In this document: piece by piece, positions 12,701 through 20,500 of the stretch | How the letters are laid out: each line of letters begins with the position of its first letter | Position numbering within the stretch: position 1 is the first letter of the stretch | DNA from: a virus | Direction: 5' to 3' (one strand) | Virus record (IMG/VR): IMGVR_UViG_3300027771_000009 | Span: 16,881 to 80,880 of that record | DNA length: 64,000 bases | Program-made: the position numbers and the translations under genes | Notes under the pieces: model-generated | The model's database searches: none | What the model saw: only the letters and a program-made list of their open reading frames with translations | Told to the model about the DNA's origin: nothing

Positions 12701-15488
12701 TGGTTCATCTGGTTCATCGGGTACTTCTGGAACTTCAGGTTCAAATGGAACATCTGGAACGAGTGGGAGTAGTGGTTCTTCTGGTACATCTGGTACATCT
12801 GGTAGTAGTGGTAGTAGTGGTTCAACTGGTACATCTGGTACATCTGGTACATCAGGTTCATCTGGTTCGTCTGGAACTTCTGGTTCAACTGGTACTGATG
12901 GTACATCTGGAACAAGTGGTATAAGTGGTTCTTCTGGAACGAGTGGCACATCAGGTTCGTCTGGTTCATCTGGGACAAGTGGTAGTAGTGGTTCTTCTGG
13001 AACTTCTGGAACATCTGGTTCTTCTGGACAAGATGGTACATTATTTGGTAGTAGTGGTACATCTGGTAGTAGTGGTAGTAGTGGTACTTCTGGTTCTTCT
13101 GGTTCTTCTGGAACATCTGGTTCTTCTGGACAAGATGGTACATTATTTGGCTCATCTGGAACGGCTGGAACGAGTGGGAGTAGTGGTTCTTCTGGTACTT
13201 CTGGTTCTTCTGGTACAACTGGTACATCAGGTTCATCTGGGCAAGATGGAACTTTCTTTGGTTCATCTGGTTCATCTGGTACATCTGGTTCTTCTGGTAG
13301 TAGTGGTACTTCTGGTTCTTCTGGTACAACTGGTACATCAGGTTCGTCTGGGCAAGATGGTACTTTATTTGGAAGTAGTGGTACATCTGGAACGAGTGGA
13401 AGTAGTGGTTCTTCTGGAACTTCTGGAGAAAGTGGTTCAGCAGGTACATCTGGTTCATCTGGACAAGATGGAACTTTATTCGGTTCTTCTGGTACATCTG
13501 GAACGAGTGGAAGTAGTGGTTCTTCTGGAACTTCTGGAGAAAGTGGTTCAGCAGGTACATCTGGTCAAACTGGAACATCTGGGCAAGATGGTACTTTCTT
13601 TGGAAGTAGTGGTTCTTCTGGAACTGCTGGAATATCTGGTTCATCTGGAACATCTGGATTGGGTAGTAGTGGTACTTCGGGTATCTCTGGAACATCTGGG
13701 CAGGATGGTACTTTCTTTGGCTCATCTGGTTCATCTGGGACAAGTGGGGAGAGTGGTTCATCTGGGACATCTGGATTAGGAAGTAATGGAACATCTGGTA
13801 TTAGTGGAACATCTGGACAAGATGGTACTTTATTTGGTTCATCTGGTTCATCTGGAACTTCTGGTTCAAGCGGAAGTAGTGGTACATCTGGATTAGGGAG
13901 TAATGGTACATCTGGTATCTCTGGTTCATCTGGACAGGATGGTACTTTCTTTGGTTCATCTGGTTCGTCTGGGACAAGTGGGGAGAGTGGTTCGTCTGGT
14001 ACTTCTGGTTTAGGTTCAGATGGTACATCTGGAACTTCTGGTTCATCTGGACAAGATGGTACTTTATTTGGTTCATCTGGAACGGCTGGAACGAGCGGTG
14101 AGAGTGGTTCATCTGGAACATCTGGATTGGGTAGTAGTGGTACTTCGGGTATCTCTGGAACATCTGGGCAAGATGGAACTTTATTTGGAAGTAGTGGTAC
14201 ATCTGGAACGAGTGGAATAACTGGTTCATCTGGAACATCAGGATTAGGAACTAATGGTACATCTGGTTCTTCTGGACAAGATGGAACTTTATTCGGTTCT
14301 TCTGGTTCTTCTGGTACGAGTGGAATAACTGGTTCTTCTGGAACATCGGGATTAGGAACTAATGGTACATCTGGTTCTTCTGGGCAAGATGGAACTTTAT
14401 TTGGAAGTAGTGGTTCTTCTGGTACTTCTGGTGAAAGCGGTTCTTCTGGAACATCTGGGTTAGGAAGTAGTGGTACTTCTGGTGTTAGTGGAACATCTGG
14501 GCAAGATGGTACTTTATTTGGGAGTAGTGGTTCTTCTGGTACTTCTGGTGAAAGTGGTTCTTCTGGAACGTCTGGATTAGGTTCATCGGGTACATCTGGT
14601 ATCTCTGGAACATCTGGGCAAGATGGTACTTTATTTGGTTCATCTGGTTCATCTGGAACTTCTGGAGCTGGTTCATCTGGAACTTCTGGATTATCAGGTT
14701 CATTTGGTACATCTGGTATCTCTGGAACATCTGGATTGGATGGTACAAACTTCGGAACATCTGGTACTGCTGGAACATCTGGAGCTGGTTCATCTGGAAC
14801 GTCTGGTGTAGATGGAGTACTTGGTTCAAATGGAACATCTGGAATATCCGGATTGGATGGTACAAACTTCGGTTCAGCTGGTAGTAGTGGTTCGTCTGGT
14901 ACTTCTGGAGAAAGTGGAAGTAGTGGTACTTCTGGAGCTGGTTCTTCTGGAACTTCTGGTGAGAGTATAACCCAATTTGGTACAGCTAATGATGGTGTAG
15001 TTCGTTGGGATAATGATTTAGAATCTAATTACGTTAATACTGATTTAGTATATAATGGAACTTTACTAAGTGTAACTGGTAGTGTTAACACAACTGTGGA
15101 TTTAATCGCTGGTGGTGATTTAATAGCAAGTGGTGAAGTTAGTGGTTCTACATCAATACATACGAAAAACTTTGTTGAACTTTATTCAACATTGGGAACA
15201 GGTGGTAGTACATCAATTGATTTAACATCAGCAAATAATTTTGAATATACTGTAAACGCAACTTCTACAATAGCATTCGCAAACTCACCAACGGCTCCGA
15301 AAGCATTTGGATTTACATTGGTATTAAACAATGGTGGTTCACAGGCGATAACGTGGCCAACTGGTACATTATGGGCAGGTGGAATAGCACCAGCATTAAC
15401 TGCTAGTGGAACGGATATCTTGGTATTCTATACTTATGATGGAGGGGTAAGTTATTACGGATTCCTAACGGCAGTAAATTTAAGTTAA
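3723..15488 (+). CDS. giant collagen-like tail fibre protein with cupredoxin domains
   Basis: A 3,921-residue fibre protein. Residues 1 to about 2,150 hold about 27 units of roughly 65 residues, each with an FxGSG/GDGSGL-x-NIP core, a GSVTASV strand and a GSTFxGxV strand; such GDGSGL repeats are common in marine phage fibres. A first cupredoxin-like domain (about 1353-1464) interrupts them, with H1397, C1449, H1452 and M1455. Residues about 2402-2594 and 2702-3746 are Gly-X-Y arrays made of Ser and Thr, without proline. A second cupredoxin-like domain between them has H2637, C2686, H2689 and M2692. The C-terminal beta domain (QAITWPTGTLW, then ASGTDILVFYT) matches phage fibre tips. The ATG at 3723 follows closely on the gene ending at 3700. 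It probably forms trimers and contacts the host surface. Confidence 0.85.
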   Translation: MSQLLSGKVRVVRPQDVSDDRYEYLSLQEAEPNLGIPLSGSIASGSVALIASDVDGNRLFITKIQLEEFSGSFSGSFAGDGSELNNLPFSSQLISGSASASIAPNTGFLVNVSSSFDGDVDVNGDVRVTGDLYVDDRIVAREILVEIVSSSIIFSSGSNKFGNTPDDLQEFTGSVGMNGSLNVEGDISTTNVTASIVSSSLFIGDGSQLFNLPAAEQSSRIADGAVSASVDNETGFIVISKESGSQFTGSLFVSGGISLGSGSVFSGSGANLFDIPKAALTPDALLSSFITSGSVTASVDPNFGFKLEGTDRAEFSSSLFVSGGVSLGSGSVFSGSGADLFDIPRSALTQDALLSNVIVSGSVTASVSPSKGLVVTSIESGSTFFGDIKLQTGSFSGSGANLFNIPRSAITEDADLSTFITSGSITASVTPDDGFVVTSIESGSTFFGDVRVESGSTFSGSGADLFDIPRSAFTGDAFRIASGSVTASVTPNDGFVVTSIESGSTFFGDVTLSSGSIFSGSGEGLFDIPRSALTNDALLSTEIVTGSITASVTLEEGLVVTSVESGSTFFGEVRVESGSAFSGSGEKLRDIPFSALSTDAQDSITSLVSDESKILVSGSVSASVDAENGFIVTSIASGSTFFGNVGVASGSSFSGSGALLNDIPFAAISTTSDDTFSSIISGDSKRLITGSITASVDINKGFVIESKEKGTQITGSVNISGSISSSVFEGDGSGLVNIPRSALTEDALVSTEITTGSITASVTPENGFTVTSVELGSTFSGSINVDLAVTASGFKGSGRDLTDIVTTQLVSGAVIADVSPDAGFRVVSQTVGSQFTGSVSVDTSMQAVTFVSASTFKGSGAELTDIVITEIISGAVSATVTPDDGFVVTSNDSGSTFVGSVDVDGLVTVTDSINITGNVSASMFTGSGAGLFNIPRSALTEEALLISEIVSGSITASVSPDSGFTVTSIESGSTFLGEVRVESGFTFSGSGANLFNIPRSALTEDADLSTFITSGSVTASVTPENGFVVTSIESGSTFSGSVFLSSGSFFSGSGEQLFDIPKSAISDLDTSLIFSGSVSASTRPSTGFTVTSIESGSTFLGEVRVESGSVFSGSGEKLFDIPKSAISDLDSSLIFSGSVTASVEPTDGFIVTSIVSGSTFFGDIKLQTGSFSGSGAKLFDIPRTALTPDALVSTLITSGSATASISPNFGFVVNTSSSIEGDLTVDNDLYVGGAINATELNVTFINSEVIYSSGSNQFGDSITDRQEFTGSINVSGSLNVDDGIIGGDGSGLFNIPQSALTEAATLIATGSVTASVHPIRGFEVNSKSKFEDTLTITGSLIVNNQNRVTDNLTKVITVQSTDAGNKYFVDGILRPLIYLTVGNTYTFNQSDSSNSTHEIRFSTTDDGTHGGGSSYTTDVDNGSIAAGTNGSAVTIEITSETPTTLYYYCLNHSGMGASTLQLNVFPSSNSLIEDDVKISGSLIVTENITANIINAEQYSGSFFSGSGRDLFDIPFSNLTGDAFKIVSGSVTASVSPNDGFVVTSKDSGSQFTGSLFISGGVEINSGSSFSGSGENLFNIPLAAFTPAAQDAVDAILSFEAGRISTGSVTASVDVERGFIVDSVISGSTFSGSLFVSGGISVISGSVFSGSGADLFDIPFTALSQEAINALISTEIKSGSVTASVAPDTGFVVTSIESGSTFTGSVDISGSISASLFEGDGSGLTNIQLANLSLEISQITSGSVTASVDPIEGFVVTSLDSGSTFTGSVDVSGSFTVTGGIITGDGSGITNIDLANLSIDASSIFTGSVTASVKEDGRFIVEDSTHVVKSEFSGSIFVSESVIARAFIGDGSQITNVQAAASPKIASGSATASVESGEFFIVNSFSGSQFTSSVDISGSVSASLFIGDGGGLFNIPLDALEDLQLVKINSGSGEAIIDPDKLFVNVPITASRYDGDGSGLFNIPAESLQDLKLDKIESGSAVAIISPDRGLEINVGVSVSQSLSVSGGLFITGSDVIAASGSTFVGDGSGLSNINIANLAFETSLLESGSATAEISPNLGLQINTSASISGGLSVEKNIYSPIINGGQITGSLYGGYYGEGDAVDRDILIYDDARSKYVPVPESTPTIAEPFTNVTEVTIVHNFDVEYPIVQVYETGSNGMIIPQAIEPLNSNSIKVTFSGLTSGHVVVGSGGSKISGAVSGDNVIGIVPSASRASSALIADTATNVAGLDSASIALLNNLENFVLNEQTASMTVLSSSFALTASYALNAASSDSSGDISSDITASMSVATASYSHYALTASYALNAGEAGGGGDLTSAQTASMYVYSSSFSSIAEFALNAGGSGAGFPFEGYAELTGSLDISGSLIITGSTFIQNLESGSSDFVVTYNETTGRLEKRDIEAAQGADGTSGSSGTSGSSGTSGSSGTSGSSGTSGSDGTSGSSGTSGTSGTSGTSGTSGTSGTSGSSGSSGSSGSSGSSGTSGTTGTSGSSGTSGTSGTSGTSGTSGSSGSSGSSGSSGSSGSSGTTGSHGTSGSSGSSGSSGSGGTSGSSGSSGTSGSSGSSGTSGSSGSSGTSGSSGSSGSSGTSGSTGREGGRLYTVTNNGFNYSFAGYVGNFPTLTLVKGELYYFDVSGVSISHPFAIRLADGDSTSVPGIDNNDTVSGKYGTDVLIKYRVPEDAPNSIVYQCVNHSGMIGTISIVNKNGTSGTSGSSGTSGTSGSSGSSGTSGTSGSSGTSGSSGTSGTSGSAGSAGTSGSSGTSGTSGSSGSSGTSGSSGTSGTSGSSGSSGTSGSSGTSGSSGSSGSSGSSGTSGTSGTSGSSGSSGSSGSSGTSGSSGTSGSSGSSGSSGSSGSSGSSGTSGSSGLSGSNGTSGSSGSSGTSGESGSSGTSGTSGTSGTSGTSGEAGSSGTSGTSGTSGVSGSSGTSGTSGTSGTSGTSGEAGSSGTSGTSGSSGTSGTSGTSGSSGSSGTSGTSGSNGTSGTSGTSGSSGTSGSSGSSGSSGTSGTSGSNGTSGTSGSSGSSGTSGTSGSSGSSGSTGTSGTSGTSGSSGSSGTSGSTGTDGTSGTSGISGSSGTSGTSGSSGSSGTSGSSGSSGTSGTSGSSGQDGTLFGSSGTSGSSGSSGTSGSSGSSGTSGSSGQDGTLFGSSGTAGTSGSSGSSGTSGSSGTTGTSGSSGQDGTFFGSSGSSGTSGSSGSSGTSGSSGTTGTSGSSGQDGTLFGSSGTSGTSGSSGSSGTSGESGSAGTSGSSGQDGTLFGSSGTSGTSGSSGSSGTSGESGSAGTSGQTGTSGQDGTFFGSSGSSGTAGISGSSGTSGLGSSGTSGISGTSGQDGTFFGSSGSSGTSGESGSSGTSGLGSNGTSGISGTSGQDGTLFGSSGSSGTSGSSGSSGTSGLGSNGTSGISGSSGQDGTFFGSSGSSGTSGESGSSGTSGLGSDGTSGTSGSSGQDGTLFGSSGTAGTSGESGSSGTSGLGSSGTSGISGTSGQDGTLFGSSGTSGTSGITGSSGTSGLGTNGTSGSSGQDGTLFGSSGSSGTSGITGSSGTSGLGTNGTSGSSGQDGTLFGSSGSSGTSGESGSSGTSGLGSSGTSGVSGTSGQDGTLFGSSGSSGTSGESGSSGTSGLGSSGTSGISGTSGQDGTLFGSSGSSGTSGAGSSGTSGLSGSFGTSGISGTSGLDGTNFGTSGTAGTSGAGSSGTSGVDGVLGSNGTSGISGLDGTNFGSAGSSGSSGTSGESGSSGTSGAGSSGTSGESITQFGTANDGVVRWDNDLESNYVNTDLVYNGTLLSVTGSVNTTVDLIAGGDLIASGEVSGSTSIHTKNFVELYSTLGTGGSTSIDLTSANNFEYTVNATSTIAFANSPTAPKAFGFTLVLNNGGSQAITWPTGTLWAGGIAPALTASGTDILVFYTYDGGVSYYGFLTAVNLS
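7780..8115 (+). other. cupredoxin-like domain 1 of the giant fibre
   Basis: The encoded domain has a His in NSTHEIRF (H1397) and the C-terminal loop YYYCLNHSGMG, giving C1449, H1452 and M1455. The Cys-x2-His-x2-Met spacing is that of the short amicyanin-type ligand loop. All four type-1 copper ligands are present. Copper binding itself is inferred. Confidence 0.6.
10930..11505 (+). repeat. collagen-like Gly-X-Y array 1 of fibre 1
   Basis: About 190 residues in which glycine falls at every third position, with the other two filled by Thr or Ser (GTSGSSG and variants) and no proline. The DNA mixes TCT, TCA, TCG and AGT serine codons, so it is not a simple DNA microsatellite; the protein pattern is what is conserved. 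Confidence 0.85.
11506..11824 (+). other. cupredoxin-like domain 2 of the giant fibre
   Basis: A folded domain between the two collagen-like arrays. It carries ISHPFAIR (H2637) and YQCVNHSGM (C2686, H2689, M2692), the same ligand set and loop length as domain 1. Sequence outside the ligand regions has diverged strongly between the two copies. Confidence 0.6.
11827..14965 (+). repeat. collagen-like Gly-X-Y array 2 with QDGTLFG interruptions
   Basis: About 1,040 residues of Gly-X-Y. The first half is almost uninterrupted GTS/GSS. From about 13,030 a longer unit of 31-40 residues is repeated, each beginning QDGT(L/F)FGSSG. There are 15 such units, then two LDGTNFG variants. The four-residue Gly spacing at QDGTLFG, and GLG in later units, break the triplet register at regular intervals. 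Confidence 0.85.
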
Positions 15489-15508
15489 AAAGGTAATAGT
15501 TATGAATT

Positions 15509-16384
15509 ATGAGTATAGCAAGGAGATTAATCGCATCATCAGGAGGAGGAGAAGTGGAACCATTTAAATTTCAATTAACATTATCCTCTGGTCAAACCTA
15601 TGGGTTACCATTATTCTCAGTAGCTGGTACTCAACCTAACATTATAGTAGATTGGGGTGATAGTTCTGAAAGTACTGTAACAAATGTAAATGATGCAAAT
15701 CGTTTTCATACATATACATCTGGTGGAACTTATACAGTTTCAATCATCGGTTCATTACCTGGATTTAGAGTAGATAACGATACCTATAAATTATTGTATA
15801 GTGCAATATTAGACTGGGGTAATGTTGGACTTCGTAGTTTAAATTTCTACGGATGTGTAAACATAACATCAATACCATCTGCAACGAATGGATTAAGTAG
15901 GGTAACTCAATGGAACAATACATTTAGAGGTACAAGTATAACATCGATACCATCTGGTTTATTTGCTTTTTCAACATCTGCATACGAATTTGTGGATACT
16001 TTTTCATTTACAAAGATAACATCAGTTCCTAACAATTTATTTGATAATAATACGGGTGTATCTTCATTCGCATCTACATTCAATGCATGTACATCTTTAG
16101 TGACTGTACCAAATGAGTTGTTTAGATATAATACAATTGTAATTAACTTTTCATCAACATTCAGAAACAATAGAGCATTAACAAACATACCAACATTTCA
16201 GTATAATCAAAATGTTAGTATCTTTTTAAATGTATTTAATATGTCATCGACTAATAATGGTTCCTCAAATTGGGGAACTGTTGAAGCATTATGGAGTAGA
16301 AACCCCGAACCTTTAGGTGTAAACGCATTTAACAATTGTACTGGGGCAACAAATTTTAGTTCAATACCTATAAATTGGAAATAA
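15509..16384 (+). CDS. leucine-rich-repeat (BspA/DUF285-like) adhesin
   Basis: A 291-residue protein. Residues about 17-80 resemble a PKD-type beta domain (VDWGDSSEST, then HTYTSGGTYTVSI). From about 95 on it has short repeats of the form F-x-STF-x2-C-TSL-x-x-VPNELF, the pattern of BspA-like/DUF285 leucine-rich repeats found in bacterial surface proteins and some phage adhesins. The ATG at 15509 was chosen over an ATG at 15502, which is in another frame. It follows the giant fibre by 20 bases, so it is probably co-transcribed and could be a receptor-binding tip. No signal peptide, as expected for a virion protein. Confidence 0.65.
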   Translation: MSIARRLIASSGGGEVEPFKFQLTLSSGQTYGLPLFSVAGTQPNIIVDWGDSSESTVTNVNDANRFHTYTSGGTYTVSIIGSLPGFRVDNDTYKLLYSAILDWGNVGLRSLNFYGCVNITSIPSATNGLSRVTQWNNTFRGTSITSIPSGLFAFSTSAYEFVDTFSFTKITSVPNNLFDNNTGVSSFASTFNACTSLVTVPNELFRYNTIVINFSSTFRNNRALTNIPTFQYNQNVSIFLNVFNMSSTNNGSSNWGTVEALWSRNPEPLGVNAFNNCTGATNFSSIPINWK

Positions 16385-16386
16385 TT

Positions 16387-16836
16387 ATGTATTTAAAGAT
16401 AGACAACGAAAATATAATATATCCATATACAATTAGTGATTTAAAAGCTGAAAATAGTAATATAAGCTTTCCTACATCACTTACTAATGATTCTTTGGAA
16501 GATTTTAACGTATATCCAGTCACTTCAATTAATTGTGGTAGTGATTATACAAAAAACTACGAAGAGGATACTCCGATACTATCTGGTTCGGTATATATCC
16601 AAGTTTGGAACGAAACAAACGCTTCAGATGAAGAAATTTCAACAAAAGTTGAAGAAAAGTGGTTAGAAATTAGAGAACTTAGAGATACTTTACTTACACA
16701 ATCGGATTGGACTCAATTCCAAGATTCACCAATAACAGGTTCTACTCTAACTGAGTGGCAAACTTACAGACAATCCCTAAGAGATATAACATCTCAATCA
16801 AATCCATTTTCTTTGAGCTGGCCAGCTCGACCTTAG
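16387..16836 (+). CDS. tail assembly chaperone-like protein (Phage_tail_APC-like)
   Basis: A 149-residue protein from the ATG at 16387; a TTG at 16375 in the same frame is less likely and would overlap the previous stop. The N-terminus (MYLKIDNENIIYPYTISDLK, then SFPTSL) is typical of short proteins next to tail fibres in marine phages. The C-terminus (LLTQSDWTQFQDSPI, then W-x2-YRQSLRDIT and a final WPARP) matches the Phage_tail_APC family. Such proteins are thought to help fibres fold or attach. Its place directly after fibre and adhesin genes fits that role. Confidence 0.65.
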   Translation: MYLKIDNENIIYPYTISDLKAENSNISFPTSLTNDSLEDFNVYPVTSINCGSDYTKNYEEDTPILSGSVYIQVWNETNASDEEISTKVEEKWLEIRELRDTLLTQSDWTQFQDSPITGSTLTEWQTYRQSLRDITSQSNPFSLSWPARP

Positions 16837-16857
16837 AAGGTAAAAGATAAATACTTT

Positions 16858-16867
16858 ATATTTATAT
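16858..16867 (+). promoter_or_regulatory. putative late promoter motif ATATTTATAT
   Basis: Identical in its ten bases to the motif at 2807. It lies in the 56-base gap after the gene ending at 16836 and 25 bases before the ATG at 16893, and would start the unit that includes the second giant fibre. Confidence 0.45.
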
Positions 16868-16892
16868 CTAAATAGAATAGATTTAAAGTGAT

Positions 16893-17213
16893 ATGAGAAT
16901 AGATTCACCAAGTTTTTCGGGTTCAATCAACCAAGCACCATCGGCATACGCTGATTTGAGTGGTTCCTTTACTGGTTCCTTTACTGGAAGTTTTAAAGGT
17001 GATATATCAGTAGATACAGCGGAGTTTACTAACCTAAGTGTAAAGGATTCCCTTCAAATTGGGTATGAGAAAGATAATACAACTGAATTTGTATTAGTAT
17101 CAAGTGGTTCAATAAATGTTTCTGGTTCAATTGATTTACAGGGTGGTTCATATAATGTGGATGGGGTAAGTGTATTAGATTCAGCAATAGCATTCGCAAT
17201 AGCATTAGGATAA
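16893..17213 (+). CDS. small SGS-rich fibre-associated protein
   Basis: A 106-residue protein. The N-terminus contains SGSFTGSFTGSFKGD, the same SGS/GSF style as the repeat units of the two giant fibres, followed by a short beta-rich segment (FTNLSVKDSLQIG, SGSINVSGSIDLQGG). It may be a stand-alone fibre repeat or an adaptor. It is first after a late-type motif and 10 bases before the next gene, so it is expected to be translated with the fibre unit. No enzymatic motif is visible. Confidence 0.55.
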   Translation: MRIDSPSFSGSINQAPSAYADLSGSFTGSFTGSFKGDISVDTAEFTNLSVKDSLQIGYEKDNTTEFVLVSSGSINVSGSIDLQGGSYNVDGVSVLDSAIAFAIALG

Positions 17214-17223
17214 AACATAAAAT

Positions 17224-17556
17224 ATGGCAAATACATTTAAAAATAGTATAAAAGGACCCGCTGGAACCAGTGGGTTATCAGTTTATTCCTGTCCAGCGGC
17301 AACATCTGCAACTGTGATTGGTGTGAATGTAGCTAATATCGTAGCACAAAATATAGAAATTGATGTTGAAATAACTGATAATTCGGCTGGGGTAACAAAA
17401 TATTTAGTAAAGGGGGCAACACTCCCACAAGGTTCATCAACTATTTTAGTAGGTGGTGACCAAAAAGTAGTATTAGAAGCAAATGATTCAATAACTGTAA
17501 CATCTTCGGTAAATTCATCGGTAGATGTTGTAGTATCGGTATTGGAAATTACATAA
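17224..17556 (+). CDS. small beta-sandwich virion protein
   Basis: A 110-residue protein starting MANTFKNSIKGPAGTSG, a short collagen-like tag, followed by an all-beta domain: YSCPAATSATVIGVNVAN, then YLVKGATLPQGSS, VGGDQKVVLEANDSITV and a final VVVSVLEIT. Domains of this outline occur in many tail-associated phage proteins. It is co-linear with the fibre genes on both sides. Role unknown beyond a probable virion component. Confidence 0.55.
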   Translation: MANTFKNSIKGPAGTSGLSVYSCPAATSATVIGVNVANIVAQNIEIDVEITDNSAGVTKYLVKGATLPQGSSTILVGGDQKVVLEANDSITVTSSVNSSVDVVVSVLEIT

Positions 17557-17569
17557 AATAAAAAAGTGA

Positions 17570-20500
17570 ATGAAATACACAGGTAAAAACCCAAATGGTT
17601 TAAATCAAATCAGTCAAAGTTTACTATCATTAGATGTAAATGGAGTTGAGCAACTAAATATTTCAACTGATTCGGTTATTATTAACACCGAATTATCAGT
17701 TGAGAAAGGTATTTCTGCCGTTTCATATACTGGTTCGGTATTTAGTGGAAGTGAGGTGGTTACATCCACACTTACTGCAGATGGTATCGTTGTAGGTACG
17801 ATAGATGGTACAATTATTAGTGGTACTGAATTTAGTGGCTCATTTAGTGGGTCTTTTGAAGGTGACGGAAATTCTATAACCAATATACCTACATCAGCAT
17901 TGGTTGGTGATATCAATAGAATTGCTGAAGGTGATTCTAACGCAACTATAACTGATGATAAACTTTCAATAAATGTTGATACTGATATAACTGGTTCAGT
18001 ATTAGTAACAAACACACTTTCAGCATCTTTTGTAGAAGGTGATGGTAGTAGGTTGTTTAATATATCAGCTGATTCGGTTGGTGATATTAATAGATTACAA
18101 TCTGGTTCCGCAACAGCTATAATCTCTCCTAATGAAGGTTTAGTTACCAATGTAGGAATTGTAACTCAAAAGTATTTGGGTGTGTCTGGTTCTGCTAATA
18201 TAGCTGGAGACTTAGATGTAGAAGGAACTGCAACAATCCAAAACTTAAATGTTGAGGGAATAATTACAACAACTGAGTTAAAGGCAACTTACATTTCATC
18301 ATCAATAATTTACGCAACTGGTTCAAACAAATTTGGAGATGATTCTTCAGCTGTTCAAGAGTTTACTGGTTCGGTTAGAATAAAAGATACAATACAAATA
18401 CCAAAATATTCATCAGACCCTGCATCTGGTAGAGTTGGTGAAATATATTACAACGATACTGATACTAACATATATCGATATACAGGTACCGAATGGTTAG
18501 AGGCAGCTGGAACGGCTGGTTCTTCTGGAACATCTGGAACATCTGGAACATCTGGTACTTCTGGTTCTTCTGGTACATCTGGTACATCTGGTTCTTCTGG
18601 AACATCTGGTGAAGATGGTACTGATGGAAGCGGTGGTACTTCTGGTACTTCTGGTACTTCTGGTACATCTGGAACATCTGGTTCTGGTGGTACATCTGGT
18701 TCTGGAGGCACATCAGGAACTTCTGGTACATCTGGAACGTCTGGTTCTGGTGGTACATCTGGTACTTCTGGAAGTAGTGGTACAAGTGGTACATCTGGTT
18801 CTTCTGGTGAAGATGGTACTGATGGTAGTGAGGGTACTTCTGGTACTTCTGGAACAAGCGGTACTTCTGGTACTTCTGGTTCTTCTGGTACAAAGGGAAC
18901 TGCTGGTAGTGGAGGAACATCTGGTTCATCTGGATTTGGTTCGTCTGGTACAAGTGGTAGTGGTGGAACTGCTGGAACTGGTGGTAGTGGTGGTACTTCT
19001 GGTACTTCTGGTACTTCTGGTACTTCTGGTACTTCTGGTACTTCTGGTGAAGATGGTACTGGTGGAACATCTGGGACAAGTGGAACATCTGGGACAAGTG
19101 GAACAAACGGAACTGCTGGAACTGGTGGTAGTGGAGGTACTTCTGGTACTTCTGGTACATCGGGAACTTCAGGTACATCTGGTACATCTGGTACATCCGG
19201 ATTGGATGGAGCTACTGGAACTGGTGGAGCTACTGGTACATCTGGGACAAGTGGAACATCTGGAACATCTGGAACATCTGGAACAACCGGTACTTCTGGA
19301 ACAAGCGGTACTTCTGGAACATCTGGAACTAACGCAACGGCTGGTTCTGGTGGAACGGCAGGTACTTCTGGAACTTCTGGAACTTCTGGTACTTCTGGAA
19401 CAAGCGGTGTTGATGGTACATCAGGAACATCTGGGACAAGTGGAACATCTGGAACATCTGGAACTAACGGAACTGCTGGTAGTGGTGGTACAAATGGAAC
19501 TGCTGGAACTGGAGGAACTTCAGGAACGAACGGAACTGCAGGAACTGGTGGTACAAATGGAACTGCTGGTAGTGGAGGTACATCTGGTAGTGGTGGTACA
19601 AATGGAACTGCTGGAACTGGAGGAACTTCAGGAACGAACGGAACTGCAGGAACTGCTGGAACTGGTGGTACAAATGGAACTGCTGGTAGTGGGGGTACAT
19701 CTGGTACATCTGGGACAAGTGGAACATCTGGAACATCTGGAACATCTGGAACAACCGGTACTTCTGGAACAAGCGGTACTTCTGGAACATCTGGAACGAA
19801 CGGAACTGCTGGTAGTGGTGGTACAAATGGAACTGCTGGTAGTGGAGGTACATCAGGAACAAATGGAACTGCTGGTAGTGGAGGTACATCCGGAGCATTA
19901 GCATTAACTGGTACTACTAACAATGGTTTACTTACCTATGATGGTACTGGGGCAAACGTTGAGAGTAATCTTACTTTCGATGGAACAACATTAAACTTAA
20001 CTGGTAACTTAAATGTTACTGGTACACAAACAACTGTCAATACTGAAATAATTCAATTGGCAGATAATATTATAACTCTTAATTCAAACTTTACAACTGG
20101 TACTCCATCGGAGAATGCAGGTATTGAAGTATTAAGAGGTTCATCATCAACAAAATCATTTTATTGGAAAGAATCATCAGATAGATGGTATTCAGATTCA
20201 AACTTTGAAGTGTTTGGTGATTTATATACACAACGCATAAATACTGGACAAGGACTTACTGAGGTTTACAATATGAACCAAAACGTTCGTTCAACTGATT
20301 CACCTACATTCGATGGATTAACCATTGGTGATAGTGGTAACACAGGTACAACTCTAAACATTATAGCAACAAATACTGCTGGTTCTGGTGCACAAACCGC
20401 TATGATTAATATGAGTGGTTATGAAGGTAGAGCAATTGGTACTATGTTTACTGATGTATCTTATAGTGGTAGAGAATGGTTTGCTGGTTTACGATATAGT

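Noticed and set aside
10697-14865. Long open frames on both strands across the collagen-like arrays, with VPDVPE, MNQMFQ or VHLVLL repeats
   Set aside because: They are mirror images of the Gly-X-Y coding frame: repeated GGT/TCT/ACA codons contain no stop in other frames. They have low-complexity products and no start context of their own.
16375-16386. TTG start for the tail assembly chaperone-like gene
   Set aside because: It would overlap the previous gene, and an ATG 12 bases downstream gives the typical N-terminus.
10930-19895. Short spaced DNA repeats that could suggest a CRISPR or microsatellite array
   Set aside because: The repeats keep reading frame and vary at silent sites; no unique spacers of constant length and no cas genes.
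18448-19923. Minus-strand and other-frame open frames over the array of fibre 2
   Set aside because: Same reason as for fibre 1: by-products of Gly-Thr-Ser coding.
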